A stretch of 64,000 nucleotides of DNA from the NCBI RefSeq assembly GCF_041008525.1, contig NZ_JBFLUG010000012.1, forward strand, positions 37,188 to 101,187, in the 5' to 3' direction. A program made the translations under genes and the position numbers. The notes below the pieces were generated by a model. It saw only the letters and a program-made list of their open reading frames with translations, was not told the origin of the DNA and ran no database searches. This document shows, one piece after another, positions 24,630 through 33,648 of the stretch. The stretch's first letter is position 1; each line of letters starts with the position of its first letter. This DNA comes from Parafrankia sp041008525 (GTDB lineage Bacteria; Actinomycetota; Actinomycetes; Frankiales; Frankiaceae).

Positions 24630-26115
24630 GTGGCCGGGGCGCGCGCCCAGCATGGTCCGACGGGCGGCGTGGTGGGTGCACCGGGCTGTGCTGCCCGGCC
24701 TGGTGCACGGTCCATCCGGCCTCGTCCGAGCCGGCGACCGACCACTCCCCCGCGGGCCATGGCGTCGGGGATGTGGCATGGCCCGAGTCGGGGTGGGGGC
24801 GGGGATGTGTCCCGGGGTGCGGGTCGGGGCCCTGGTGTGGCCTGGCGACGAAGCCGGCCACGTCGCGCAGGGCGACGTCCACCAACGCCCCGATGCCGCC
24901 CGCCCGGCACAGCGCCACCGCCATGGCGGCATGCAGCCCGGTGAGGGGGTCCGCGATGGCATCGCCGCAGAACACCGGCACCGGCCCGCCGGGGGGTGTC
25001 CGGTCCCAGGCGACCAGTCCGCCCGCGACCGCCGCGTCGTCGCCGAACGCGACCGGGCCCGCACCGGGACCGGCGGCGCAGGCGTGGCGCCCATAGCCGG
25101 TGATGCTGAGCCAGATCCGCCCGGCGCGGGCCGCGACCCAGCGGTCGGCGTCCAGGCCGAGCTGGGCCAACGCCCGCGGGCGGGAGCCCTCGATCACCAC
25201 GTCGGCCCGCTCGACGAGCTGGCGCAGCCCGGCGCGGCCGGCGGCGCTGGTGAAGTCGAACCGGGTGCTCTCGTGGCCGGTGTGCAGCCACCGGTAGAAG
25301 TCCGGGTTGCCCAGGCGTGCCCCGTCCGGGCGGTGGGTGCTCTCCACCTTGACCACCCGCATGCCCATCCGCCCCAGCAGGTGTGCGGCCAGGGGCCCGG
25401 CCCACAGCGACGACAGGTCGACCACCAGCGGCCGGGGCCGGTCGCCGACCGGGACGGGCGCCGCGCGGCAGGCACCGAACACCCGGACAGGCGCCGCGAC
25501 CGCCGCCCCTGCCGCTCCCGCGGGGGGCAGCGGGGCCAGCGGCAGGCCGAGCAGCCAGGCACGTTCGGTCAGGTCCCGGGTGCCGTGGCTGGGCAGCGCG
25601 GCGGTGACCGCCGCCCAGACGTCGTCCTCCGGCGCACCGGCGCCGGCATCGAGGTGCTCCGCGGCGAGGATCTCCGCGGGCGCGGCACCGAGCAGGGCGG
25701 GGACGGCGTCCACGTCATCGGGGCGGGGCAGGTTCACCGCGACCCAGCCGTCGGCGGCCCGCAGCAGCCGGCAGCTGCCGTTCGCGGAGACCGCGCCGCC
25801 CCGGCGCAGGCCGAGCAGGGCCGCCCGGCCGCCCAGCAGCTCGGGAACGTCCACCGCCACCGGCGCACCCAGCGCGGCCGACGCGGCGCCCAGCAGGTCG
25901 GCGGCAGCGCGGGCACGGGCGAGCACCGGCGCGTCCGGCACCGTCGGCGGATGGCCGGGCCGGCCGGTGAGCCACATCAGCCCGGACCGCGCCCAGTCGA
26001 GGGCGGCATGCTCCTCGCCGGGCGGCTCTGAAGCCGGCAGTGACGGCGAAGGGGGTATCGGGAGACCGACCGCGCGCAGGGCGTCGGCGAGCTCGGCGGC
26101 GCAGGTGCCACTCAC
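24577..26115 (-). CDS. Class III CoA-transferase (CaiB/BaiF family)
   Basis: 512 residues, GTG start. The first ~210 residues are a divergent copy of the family N-terminal region (VSANGSCRLLRAADGWVAVNLPRPDDV). The typical core follows: RPLVVDLSSLWAGPLAAHLLGRMGMRVVKVES, LGNPDFYRWLHTGHES, LVERADVVIEGSRPRALAQLGLD and ISITGYG-type LSITGYGRHA. GDAIADPLTGLHAAMAV carries the Asp expected to form the acyl-anhydride intermediate. Members move CoA between carboxylic acids. The C-terminus has a His/Pro-rich low-complexity stretch. No obvious partner pathway gene is adjacent. Confidence 0.88.
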   Translation of the reverse strand: MSGTCAAELADALRAVGLPIPPSPSLPASEPPGEEHAALDWARSGLMWLTGRPGHPPTVPDAPVLARARAAADLLGAASAALGAPVAVDVPELLGGRAALLGLRRGGAVSANGSCRLLRAADGWVAVNLPRPDDVDAVPALLGAAPAEILAAEHLDAGAGAPEDDVWAAVTAALPSHGTRDLTERAWLLGLPLAPLPPAGAAGAAVAAPVRVFGACRAAPVPVGDRPRPLVVDLSSLWAGPLAAHLLGRMGMRVVKVESTHRPDGARLGNPDFYRWLHTGHESTRFDFTSAAGRAGLRQLVERADVVIEGSRPRALAQLGLDADRWVAARAGRIWLSITGYGRHACAAGPGAGPVAFGDDAAVAGGLVAWDRTPPGGPVPVFCGDAIADPLTGLHAAMAVALCRAGGIGALVDVALRDVAGFVARPHQGPDPHPGTHPRPHPDSGHATSPTPWPAGEWSVAGSDEAGWTVHQAGQHSPVHPPRRPSDHAGRAPRPPRGPTPRLQGAQSPAGN

Positions 26116-26148
26116 CCGGTACCCCGGGGCCGGGGGAAGGGCCGGCGG

Positions 26149-26838
26149 TCAGCCACTCGGCTCGGCGCCCCGGGCCGGCACCTCGCCGCACTGGACGACC
26201 ACGAAGCCACCGCGCCCGCTGTACTCGATCTGGGCGAGCTCGCCGGACGTCCGGCCGAGCAGGTTGCCGACCTTGAAGCTGGAGATCACCCGGGTGCGCA
26301 CGCCCGCCGTCCAGGCGACGGCGGCGTCCCGATCGACGCAGACGGGCTCGTCCGTCGGCAGTACCAGCGGGCTGCCCAGGCAGAGGACGCCGACGCCGCC
26401 GGTGCCGGAGACCTCGGTGTTGAACACGCCGCCCGCGATCATCGCACCGAGACCGCCGGACGTCGTCGTGATCTTGTAGCGGACGCCGGACTCGAGCGCG
26501 AGCAGGCTGCGCCCGTTGACGGTGAGGCGGTCGTTGTCCAGGTGGAAGATCGAGATGTGACTGCCCGACTCGGCGAACCAGACCGTGCCCCGGCCCTTCA
26601 CCCGCATCAGGTCCTGGCCCTCGCCGGTGACGGCACGCCGGAGGTAGCCGCCCACCCCCTGGCCCTTGTAGGCGAAGTCGACCTTGCCCCGGTAGGCGAC
26701 CATCGACCCCTGCTTGGCGTACATCTCGCCGCCGTCGAGACGGACCCGCAGCATCCGGTCACCCGGCTCGAGCGCGAACGGCGGCCCACCGGCCGCCTCC
26801 GCCGCATGGTGCCCAAGTGGTTGGTTCACGGACACCAT
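26149..26838 (-). CDS. AIM24 family protein
   Basis: 229 residues of the beta-rich AIM24/DUF124 family: MLRVRLDGGEMYAKQGSMVAYRG, GTVWFAESGSHISIFHLDND, TVNGRSLLALESGVRYKITT and GGVFNTEVSGTGGVGVLC. The yeast member is needed for mitochondrial membrane organisation. Bacterial members are commonly found with tellurite-resistance (Ter) genes, and a TerB-domain gene lies two genes upstream here. No enzymatic residues are known for the family. Confidence 0.88.
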   Translation of the reverse strand: MVSVNQPLGHHAAEAAGGPPFALEPGDRMLRVRLDGGEMYAKQGSMVAYRGKVDFAYKGQGVGGYLRRAVTGEGQDLMRVKGRGTVWFAESGSHISIFHLDNDRLTVNGRSLLALESGVRYKITTTSGGLGAMIAGGVFNTEVSGTGGVGVLCLGSPLVLPTDEPVCVDRDAAVAWTAGVRTRVISSFKVGNLLGRTSGELAQIEYSGRGGFVVVQCGEVPARGAEPSG

Positions 26839-26881
26839 TCAACGCCGCCCGGCGGCGGCCGTCACGACAAACCGGTGCGGC

Positions 26882-27334
26882 TCAGCCGGTTCCGGTCAGC
26901 GCCGGAGCTCCGTACCAGGTCGGGCGCCGGTGGGCGAGCCAGCCGTCGATCACCGCCCGGAGGCTGACGGGACGCAGGTCGAGACCACGCAGGCTCGCCA
27001 GCGCGACCGCGGTCAGGTCGACGTCGAACTCCCAGCTGCCGATCTGCGCGCCCCACGGCAGGTCCGCCGCGAACAGCACGTTGATCTCCTGGTAGCGGAC
27101 GTCGTTCTCGACGTACACGTGTTCGGCGCAGCCGATGAACTCCAGGTCCGTCACATCCAGGCCGGCCTGTTCCCGGGTCTCCCGGCGCAGCGCGGCCTCG
27201 ACGGTCTCGCCGGGGCCGACGTTCCCACCGGGCAGGTAGAACCACGGCTGGCCGCGGCGGTTCGCCAGCAGCACGCGGTCCTGGCGGAGGAACAGCACCC
27301 GAGCGCTGATCTCGACGGGGGCAGGGGAAACCAT
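26882..27334 (-). CDS. Nudix hydrolase with altered catalytic Glu
   Basis: 150 residues, a single Nudix domain that normally cleaves nucleoside diphosphates linked to another group. The box reads GGNVGPGETVEAALRRETRE from about residue 36 and continues QAGLD. Glu43, Arg51, Glu52 and Glu55 are in place, but the second Glu of the EE metal pair is Gln56. Activity may therefore be reduced or metal use changed. It lies between the AIM24 gene and the Nudix-TerB fusion gene in the same orientation. Confidence 0.88.
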   Translation of the reverse strand: MVSPAPVEISARVLFLRQDRVLLANRRGQPWFYLPGGNVGPGETVEAALRRETREQAGLDVTDLEFIGCAEHVYVENDVRYQEINVLFAADLPWGAQIGSWEFDVDLTAVALASLRGLDLRPVSLRAVIDGWLAHRRPTWYGAPALTGTG

Positions 27335-27396
27335 GAGTGCTCCAAGGCGGGGATCCGAAGCGGGCGGAGGGGCCGGGGGTGGATGATCCGATCGGG

Positions 27397-28362
27397 TCAG
27401 GACGCGTTACCCACGGCGGGCAGCGCGAACTCGGCGGCGTCGAGGCCGAGGGCGTGCACCGCGTCGAGCACGACGGCCTGCTCGCTGTGGACGAACTCGC
27501 CGTCGATCCGACCGATGACCTCGCCCAGGTGGATCACCGCGGCGGCCTCGGCGGGACGGTTCCTGACCTTGACGATGTCGGCGATCGCCGCCGCGCGGCC
27601 GGCGGGCGGGTCCTCGACGAGGCGGCTGAGGTGGGCGTCGAAGCGCGCTTCCAGCTCCTCGGCCGAGAACTGCGACATCACCGGGTCGCTGGCGACGAAG
27701 GCACGCAGCCCGTCCCGCTCCGCCGGGTCGATCTTCCCGTCGGCGGCGGTCACCAGGGCGCACATCGCCACCGCCGCGTCCCGGAACGCGCTGCTGCGCA
27801 GATCCTCCCGCCGGGCGGACAGCTGCGCCCGCAGTGAGGCGACGGACAGCCGCCGGCCGAGCCGGCCGACCTCACCGGCATTCGCGGCCATCCCCCGCCA
27901 GACCGGCCATTCCTCGATGACCCACCGGCGCACCGCCACGGCGACCGGCAGCGGCCGGATGCGGGTGGCGACGAGCAGGCCGGCATCGACCAGGACCAGA
28001 TCGTGCCCCTGCCAGTCGGACGGCACGGGAGGCCCGGCGGGCCAGTCGACGGTGAACAGAACGGTCAGGGTGTGGGCGGCGGCCGCCGGGTTCGTCGCGG
28101 TGCCCAGATCGTCGCCGGCGTGCTCGGTGGCCCCCAGGAAGCGCCATGCCGGCGCGGGGGCTGCGCCGCCCGCCCCGGGGACGAGCCGGGCGGCCAGGGC
28201 CCCCAGCTGACGGGACAGTGCCCGTTCGGTGTCCTCGCCCGGCGGGACCGGGCCGCCGGGCAGCTCGTGCCAGGCACCGCCGGACGGGCGGGCGAGCAGG
28301 ACGCTGTCACCGGACCGGATCAGCAGACGGGCCTCAAGCCGCATGAGGGCAGGCGTGGACAT
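27397..28362 (-). CDS. Degenerate Nudix domain fused to a TerB-like domain
   Basis: 321 residues. The N-terminal half has the Nudix fold pattern (LEARLLIRSGDSVLLARPSGG, HELPGGPVPPGEDTERALSR), but the box has Gln, Ala and Leu where the metal-binding REXXEE Glu residues should be (positions 52, 55 and 56), so hydrolysis is unlikely. The C-terminal half is TerB-like: SSAFRDAAVAMCALVTAADGKIDPAERDG, then VIHLGEVIGRIDGEFVHSEQ, with the acidic AADGKID and RIDGEF motifs that suggest metal binding. TerB proteins belong to tellurite/stress resistance networks. The fusion may use the dead Nudix half as a ligand-binding module. AIM24 and another Nudix gene follow downstream. Confidence 0.78.
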   Translation of the reverse strand: MSTPALMRLEARLLIRSGDSVLLARPSGGAWHELPGGPVPPGEDTERALSRQLGALAARLVPGAGGAAPAPAWRFLGATEHAGDDLGTATNPAAAAHTLTVLFTVDWPAGPPVPSDWQGHDLVLVDAGLLVATRIRPLPVAVAVRRWVIEEWPVWRGMAANAGEVGRLGRRLSVASLRAQLSARREDLRSSAFRDAAVAMCALVTAADGKIDPAERDGLRAFVASDPVMSQFSAEELEARFDAHLSRLVEDPPAGRAAAIADIVKVRNRPAEAAAVIHLGEVIGRIDGEFVHSEQAVVLDAVHALGLDAAEFALPAVGNAS

Positions 28363-28734
28363 CGCGGGGGGTACCTCCCGACGGGGCCGAGGACGAGGAG
28401 TCGCGGTGTCCGCGAGGACGATCCGCGAAGACCATCATCCCCCAGACGGGGGAGGCCCGGGCAGCGCCCGGCACGAACGGAACGCCCCTCGGCCGTGGTC
28501 CGGCCGGGCGGGTGGTGAGAGACCCGACAATGTGTCGCCCGCCGGACATCGCCCGCGCAACGGGTGTAGGTGGTCCGATGTCGGGAATAACCCGAGTACG
28601 GACTATCAACCAGCCGCGAAGCCGGCTCGCCGCCCCGAAACGGTCACCACGATGGGTGGCCGCGGCGGGCGCCCGCGAGCCGCGGCGGGCGGGTCCGGAC
28701 CTCCCACCCAGGCACCATGAAGGGACGGTGCGCC
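28363..28734. other. Non-coding divergent gap
   Basis: Nothing gene-like was seen. The gap separates the divergent Nudix-TerB and small membrane-protein genes and should hold both promoters. GGGAATAACCCGAGTACGG near 28580 is the least GC-rich stretch. Confidence 0.4.
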
Positions 28735-29085
28735 ATGCGTGCGGTCATCGGAACAGCGGTCTTCGTCATCGTGGTGGCGGTAGGGCTTGCCCTGGTCACC
28801 GGCTTCGGGGGTGCGGTCTGGGCAGTGGCGCTGGTGGTACTGGTGGCGCTCGCGGCCGGCGTGCTCGCCGCCGCGCAGACCGGCGCTCCCCGGTCGCGGC
28901 CGGGAGTCGGGATCTGTCCGGAGTGCCGCGGTGAGGGGCGCGCCTTCTACGGGCGCGGCCGGACCACCTACCGGCGCCGTTGCCGGACCTGCCGCGGACG
29001 CGGCCAGGCCCACGCCCCCGCCGTGATCCCCGAGGCACTGCTGCACCCGGGTACCCGGACCGAGGGCGAGTCCGTCCCCCTCTAG
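28735..29085 (+). CDS. Small membrane protein with DnaJ-type zinc finger
   Basis: 116 residues; ATG with AAGGGA nine bases upstream. Two hydrophobic stretches form a hairpin or paired TM segment (GTAVFVIVVAVGLALVTGF and VWAVALVVLVALAAGVLAA). Two CxxCxGxG-type motifs follow, CPECRGEG and CRTCRGRG, separated by a basic linker, as in the cysteine-rich zinc-binding region of DnaJ. No J-domain is present. It could be a membrane-anchored zinc or redox module. Function not known. Confidence 0.7.
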   Translation: MRAVIGTAVFVIVVAVGLALVTGFGGAVWAVALVVLVALAAGVLAAAQTGAPRSRPGVGICPECRGEGRAFYGRGRTTYRRRCRTCRGRGQAHAPAVIPEALLHPGTRTEGESVPL

Positions 29086-29176
29086 GGCAGCCGGTTCCTC
29101 CCACCCCGACGGTCATCCGATGCTGACGGTTCTCCCGTGCCGCCAGGCCGTGCACCGGCAGGTCCCCCGGGTTCTG

Positions 29177-29944
29177 TCAGCCCCGACCGGGCGGCACGGG
29201 TCCGTAGGCGGCACGGATCCTGGTCCGGTAGCCGTCCGCGGCCAGCCGCCGGTGCAGCCGGCCCGGTGTGCCGCGCACGGTCTGCAGCTCGAAGCTGTCC
29301 CGCCGGCGCCCGACGTGCACCGCCAGCCGGGTGGTGAGCGCGAGAAGCCGAGGATCCCGGGTAGCGATCATGGGATAGCCCGACCCGGCCATGAGAATGC
29401 CGACGCAGACCGCGTACTGCCGTCCGCCGGCTCCGCCCGGCGCGCCGGAGCGCAGGCGCACGCGGGCCCCCGATCGGGCCAGATCCCGGCAGTCCGCGGG
29501 AGTGCGCGCGAGGGTGGCGCACAGGGTCACTCCGGTCGTCGGGACATCCCGGCGCAGCTCGGCCAGCGTCGCCAGCGCGGCGTCGACGGCCGCCGAGCCG
29601 GGCGCCGCCAGCGTGACGGTCGCGCCGAGCGCCGCGGCCCGCGCGCAGATCTCCGCCGCGTTCTCGTAGGCGATCTTCCCTCCGTTGCGCGGCATCTGCT
29701 GACCGACCGTCGGCAGCCGCAGGCTGAGGTCGAGATCCTCGGCGATACCGGCGCGGTCGGCCAGGTCGAGCAGGGTGAGGTACGAACCCGTCGCGGCTTC
29801 GGCGGCCGGGACGTCGGCGGCGGGCTCGCCCATCCGGTCGATCGTCGCCAGGACCCGCGCGTCGGCGACCCGCGCCGCCCGGGTGAGGGCATCGATCGGG
29901 CCGGCACCGAGCCCGAGGCGCCCGAGCATGCCGCCAGCAACCAT
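29177..29944 (-). CDS. Short proline-dehydrogenase-like protein
   Basis: 255 residues that follow the PRODH (betaalpha)8 pattern in order: LSLRLPTVGQ, AAALGATVTLAAPGSAAVDAAL, TGVTLCATLARTPADCRDLA, GARVRLRSGA, ILMAGSGYPMIATRDPRLLA, DSFELQTVRG and RLHRRLAADGYRTRIRAAYG. Typical monofunctional enzymes are about 300 residues and have KL.ALG, RLVKGAY and a C-terminal WYGYF segment. Here the equivalent Lys and the last segment are missing, so FAD-dependent proline oxidation is doubtful. A -10-like CATAAT just upstream supports the ATG at 29944. No P5C dehydrogenase gene is adjacent. Confidence 0.75.
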   Translation of the reverse strand: MVAGGMLGRLGLGAGPIDALTRAARVADARVLATIDRMGEPAADVPAAEAATGSYLTLLDLADRAGIAEDLDLSLRLPTVGQQMPRNGGKIAYENAAEICARAAALGATVTLAAPGSAAVDAALATLAELRRDVPTTGVTLCATLARTPADCRDLARSGARVRLRSGAPGGAGGRQYAVCVGILMAGSGYPMIATRDPRLLALTTRLAVHVGRRRDSFELQTVRGTPGRLHRRLAADGYRTRIRAAYGPVPPGRG

Positions 29945-29968
29945 CCACGATCGTGACTGTCTGGACAC

Positions 29969-29974
29969 ATTATG
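29969..29974 (-). promoter_or_regulatory. -10-like element upstream of the PRODH-like gene
   Basis: CATAAT on the minus strand lies 25-30 bases before the chosen ATG and would start transcription about 18 bases ahead of it. No convincing -35 was found. Confidence 0.3.
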
Positions 29975-30098
29975 TAGCCTCACGTAGTCGCTCGGCGCTG
30001 TCCAACCGAGCCGGCACATCGCCTGGCCGGGCGGTGCCGGCGCACGGCACCCTCCCCCCCGTTGGGCGGTCCCGCGGGCGCAGCACGAAAGTAGGACT

Positions 30099-31988
30099 AT
30101 GACCACCCTCCTCCTCGGCCCCCTGCACCGGTACGCCGACGACCGCCGCGCCACAGTGTGGGTGGAGACCGACGAGCCCTGCACCGTCGAGATCCGGGCC
30201 CTGAACGGGCCACACGCGGCAGCGCCCACCTTCACCGTCGCGGGCCACCATGTCGCGCTTGTGGTGGTCTCCGGCCTGGTGGGCGGGACGACCTACCCGT
30301 ACGAGGTCTGGCTCGCCCCGCTGGAACCCGCCCCGGCCGGGCCCTCCCCGGCACCGACGGAGACGGAACCGGGGGCGGAAACGGAATCGGTGCCGGAACC
30401 GGAGACACCCGCCGGTGCGGTACAGGTCTGGCCGGAGCCGGGGAGCAGCCAGCCGCCCAGCCTGCTCAGGCCTGTCGGGGCCGGGCAACCCGTCCGCCTG
30501 GTCTTCGGGTCGTGCCGCGTGACAGCGCCGCAGGCCCACCCGTACACCCTCTCCCCCGGCGAGGACCCGCAGGGCCTCGGCACCGACGCGCTGCATGCGC
30601 TCGCGCTGCGGATGGCCAAGACGCCGCCGCGGACCTGGCCGGACGCGCTGCTCCTGCTCGGCGACCAGGTCTACGCCGACCACGTGTCCCCGGCGACGGC
30701 CGCGCGGATCCGGGCCCACCGCGACGTGACGGTGCCGCCGGGTGAGGAGATCGCGGACTTCACCGAGTACGCGTGGCTCTACCAGGAGGCCTGGTCCCAG
30801 CCGGAGATCCGGTGGCTGCTCTCGACGATCCCCACCGCCATGGTCGCCGACGACCACGACGTCCGCGACGACTGGAACATCTCGGCGGCCTGGCGGGCGG
30901 AGATCCGCGCGCAGCCCTGGTGGGACACCCGGATCACCAGCGGCATCATGGCCTACTGGCTCTACCAGTTCCTGGGCAACCTCGACCCGGAGACCCGGGA
31001 CGCCGACCCGGTCTTCGCCGCGGTCACCGCACCGGACGGCCCCGCCGACGGTGAGAGCCTTGTCCGTGACCTCGCCCGCCGGGTCGACCGGCTGCCGGAT
31101 CTCGGGGCGCTCGCCGCCGGCCCGGCGCGGGCCGGTGCACCCCCCGCAACCGCCGAGGGCTCCCCGGACCCGGACTGGTCACAGCCACCCGCCCCGCCCC
31201 GCTGGAGCTATCGGTGGGATCTCGGGCGCACCCGCCTGGTCGTCATCGACTCGCGCCTGAGCCGGATCGTCGCACCCGACGGGACCAGGGCGATGGTCCA
31301 CGACGCGGAATGGGCCTGGATCCGAGCACAGACCGCCCAGACGGGGGAGGTCGACCACCTGCTGCTGGGAACATCGGTGCCGTACCTGCTCACCCCGACG
31401 ATCCACCATGTCGAGACGGTGAGCGAACGGCTGGCCTCCGGCCGGTTCGGCCGGGTCGTCGCCCGCCAGGCCGAGCGCATGCGGCAGGCGGTCGACCTGG
31501 AGCACTGGGCGGCGTTCGGCCGGTCCTTCGGCCAGATGACGGAGCTGCTGCACGCGGTCGCCGCCGGGGAGCACGGCCCCGCGCCCGCCAGTGTCGTGGT
31601 CCTGTCGGGGGATGTGCACCACGCCTACCTGGCCCGGGCGACCACGGCCAGGAACTCCGCGCCGGTCTGGCAGGCGGTGTGCTCCCCGTTCCGCAATCCG
31701 CTGGGGCCGGGAGTCAGGCGGGTCGACGCGATGTCCCGCCGCGGCCTGCCCGCCGGCGTGTCCGGTCTGCTCGCGCGCCTCGTCGGTGTCCGCGACATGG
31801 CCGTCACCTGGTCCATCCCGCACGGGCCGTGGTTCGACAGCCAGCTCGCGACGCTGATCCTCGACGGGCGGGCGGCGTCCATGGTCCTGGAGAAGACCGA
31901 GCCGGACGGTGAGCCGGGCGGCCTGGACGAGGTCCTGCGGGTGAGTCTCACCGCGCGGCCTGGTGAGAGCCGGCCCGAGAACGCGTAG
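30099..31988 (+). CDS. PhoD-like metallophosphatase family protein
   Basis: 629 residues. The calcineurin-like catalytic core of the PhoD/alkaline phosphatase D family is visible: FGSCRVT, LLLGDQVYADH, MVADDHDVRDDWN and VVVLSGDVHHAYLA. An N-terminal beta domain (ATVWVETDEPCTVEIRA, HVALVVVSGLVGGTTYPYEV) precedes it, joined by a Pro/Glu-rich linker. No signal or Tat peptide is present, so it is probably cytosolic, unlike classical secreted PhoD. Such proteins hydrolyse phosphomono- or diesters; the substrate is not deducible. Confidence 0.88.
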   Translation: MTTLLLGPLHRYADDRRATVWVETDEPCTVEIRALNGPHAAAPTFTVAGHHVALVVVSGLVGGTTYPYEVWLAPLEPAPAGPSPAPTETEPGAETESVPEPETPAGAVQVWPEPGSSQPPSLLRPVGAGQPVRLVFGSCRVTAPQAHPYTLSPGEDPQGLGTDALHALALRMAKTPPRTWPDALLLLGDQVYADHVSPATAARIRAHRDVTVPPGEEIADFTEYAWLYQEAWSQPEIRWLLSTIPTAMVADDHDVRDDWNISAAWRAEIRAQPWWDTRITSGIMAYWLYQFLGNLDPETRDADPVFAAVTAPDGPADGESLVRDLARRVDRLPDLGALAAGPARAGAPPATAEGSPDPDWSQPPAPPRWSYRWDLGRTRLVVIDSRLSRIVAPDGTRAMVHDAEWAWIRAQTAQTGEVDHLLLGTSVPYLLTPTIHHVETVSERLASGRFGRVVARQAERMRQAVDLEHWAAFGRSFGQMTELLHAVAAGEHGPAPASVVVLSGDVHHAYLARATTARNSAPVWQAVCSPFRNPLGPGVRRVDAMSRRGLPAGVSGLLARLVGVRDMAVTWSIPHGPWFDSQLATLILDGRAASMVLEKTEPDGEPGGLDEVLRVSLTARPGESRPENA

Positions 31989-32037
31989 TGCTCGGCGTCG
32001 GACGCGTGGTGCCCGTGACCGGGCGGGGGCCGGCCGG

Positions 32038-33375
32038 TCAGCCGAAGCGGTACGGCTGACCGGTGGCCTCCAGCACCGACATCCACAGGTCGCCGGCGGG
32101 ATCGACCTGGTTGCGGTGGCTGACGGCGAGCGCGATCGGCATGTGGATGAACCGGCGCCGCCAGCGCCCGACGACCATCTCCGTGCGCCCGGACATCGCC
32201 GCGTGCACGGCCGCGTGCGCCAGCCGGATCGTGTAGACGTTGTCGTACGGATTCGCCTGCACGCTGCGGATGTGGTAGCTGGGGTCGATGTACTTGAGGT
32301 TGAGCTCGGTGCCGTGCTCGGCGAAGTGGTCCGTGATGCGCCGCGACAGCTCCGGGCCGATGTCGAAGAGCTTGCGGTTGCCGGAGGCGTCCGAGGACTC
32401 GGGCAGGCCGGTGACCAGGTCCTGCCCCGCGCCCTCCGCGACGACGACCACCGCGTGGCCCCGCTTCTCGACCCGGTGGCGCAGGTAGGTGAGCAGGCCC
32501 CGCTCCCCCTCCAGGGTGAACGGCAGCTCGGGGATGAGGACGACGTCGGCGTCGCTCTTGGCGAGCGTCGCGTAGCAGGCGATGAACCCGGAGTGCCGGC
32601 CCATCAGCCGGACGATGCCGACCCCGCCGGGAGCCGAGGTCGCCTCGGCGGACGCCGCCCGGATCGACTCCGCGGCCTTCGCGAACGCGGTCTGGAACCC
32701 GAAGCTCTGGTCGATGTAGGGGATGTCGTTGTCGATGGTCTTCGGGATACCGACGACGGCGATCTTCTCCCCGCGCTCGGCGACCACCCGGGAGATCGCG
32801 CGCGCGCCGCGCAGCGTGCCGTCCCCACCGATCACGAACAGGATGTTGATGTTCATCCGGGACAGGCAGTCGACGATCTCGTCGGGATCCTGCTGGCCGC
32901 GCGAGGTGCCGAGGATCGTGCCGCCGTCCTCGTCGATGTGCGCCACCCGCTCCGGGGTGAGGTCGACGACGCTGTGCCCGTACTTGGCGATGAAGCCCTG
33001 GTAGCCGTGCCGGAAACCGAAGATCCGGTTGACGCCGTAGTGGTTGGTCAGCTCCAGGACCAGGCCGCGGATCACGTTGTTCAGCCCCGGGCACAGCCCG
33101 CCGCAGGTCACGATGCCCACCCGCGTCTTGGACGGGTCGAAGTAGATCTTGCGCCGTGGGCCGGCGGGCTCGAAGCCCGGCAGCTCGTCCAGCGGGACCT
33201 TCCGGGACGAGATCATCGTCAGGGTGTCGTCGAGGAGGACCTTGTCACCCTCGTCGATGTAGTGCTGCGTGGTCGGGCGCTCCCCCAGCAGTGGCAGCAG
33301 GGGTGAGTCGATCCGGCACGGACCGAGGGTGCGAACCTCCAGCTCAGCGCCCTCGATGGTCAGCGGCTCTTCCAC
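32038..33375 (-). CDS. 6-phosphofructokinase, group with GGDGT and PKTIDND motifs
   Basis: 445 residues from a GTG just after a G-rich patch. PFK motifs: VTCGGLCPGLNNVIRG, FVIGGDGTLRGA, VVGIPKTIDNDIPYID, GFQTA, LMGRHSGFIA and IPELPFTLEG. Gly in GGDGT indicates ATP as donor, while Lys in PKTIDND is usual in PPi enzymes. This combination is known from the long plant/spirochaete-like ATP-PFK clade, which also has an N-terminal extension as here. The enzyme would phosphorylate fructose 6-phosphate in glycolysis. It stands alone. Confidence 0.9.
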   Translation of the reverse strand: MEEPLTIEGAELEVRTLGPCRIDSPLLPLLGERPTTQHYIDEGDKVLLDDTLTMISSRKVPLDELPGFEPAGPRRKIYFDPSKTRVGIVTCGGLCPGLNNVIRGLVLELTNHYGVNRIFGFRHGYQGFIAKYGHSVVDLTPERVAHIDEDGGTILGTSRGQQDPDEIVDCLSRMNINILFVIGGDGTLRGARAISRVVAERGEKIAVVGIPKTIDNDIPYIDQSFGFQTAFAKAAESIRAASAEATSAPGGVGIVRLMGRHSGFIACYATLAKSDADVVLIPELPFTLEGERGLLTYLRHRVEKRGHAVVVVAEGAGQDLVTGLPESSDASGNRKLFDIGPELSRRITDHFAEHGTELNLKYIDPSYHIRSVQANPYDNVYTIRLAHAAVHAAMSGRTEMVVGRWRRRFIHMPIALAVSHRNQVDPAGDLWMSVLEATGQPYRFG

Positions 33376-33648
33376 GGCCCCCCGATTCCGACACCGCCGC
33401 GGCCACCCGACGCCCGACTGGATCGGACCACGATCGCCCCAGCTCCTCCCGCTTTCCCGGACCGAGCGTACCGGTCCGGACGTCTCCCCCAGGAGCGCCG
33501 TCGATCGGGCAACCCGGCCATCATGTGCTGGACATCCGCTCACAACCGCCGCGAACGGTGGGCGGCTGGTCACCGAGGGCGCGCCGGACAGCCCGCGGAC
33601 GACTCCGGGGCGACCCGGGGACCTGCTCCTCCTTCAGGTCCATTCCCC

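Noticed and set aside
33376..33573. Upstream extension of the PFK gene to 33573
   Set aside because: The added 66 residues are Arg/Ser-rich with no similarity to PFK N-termini; the GTG at 33375 gives a sensible start.
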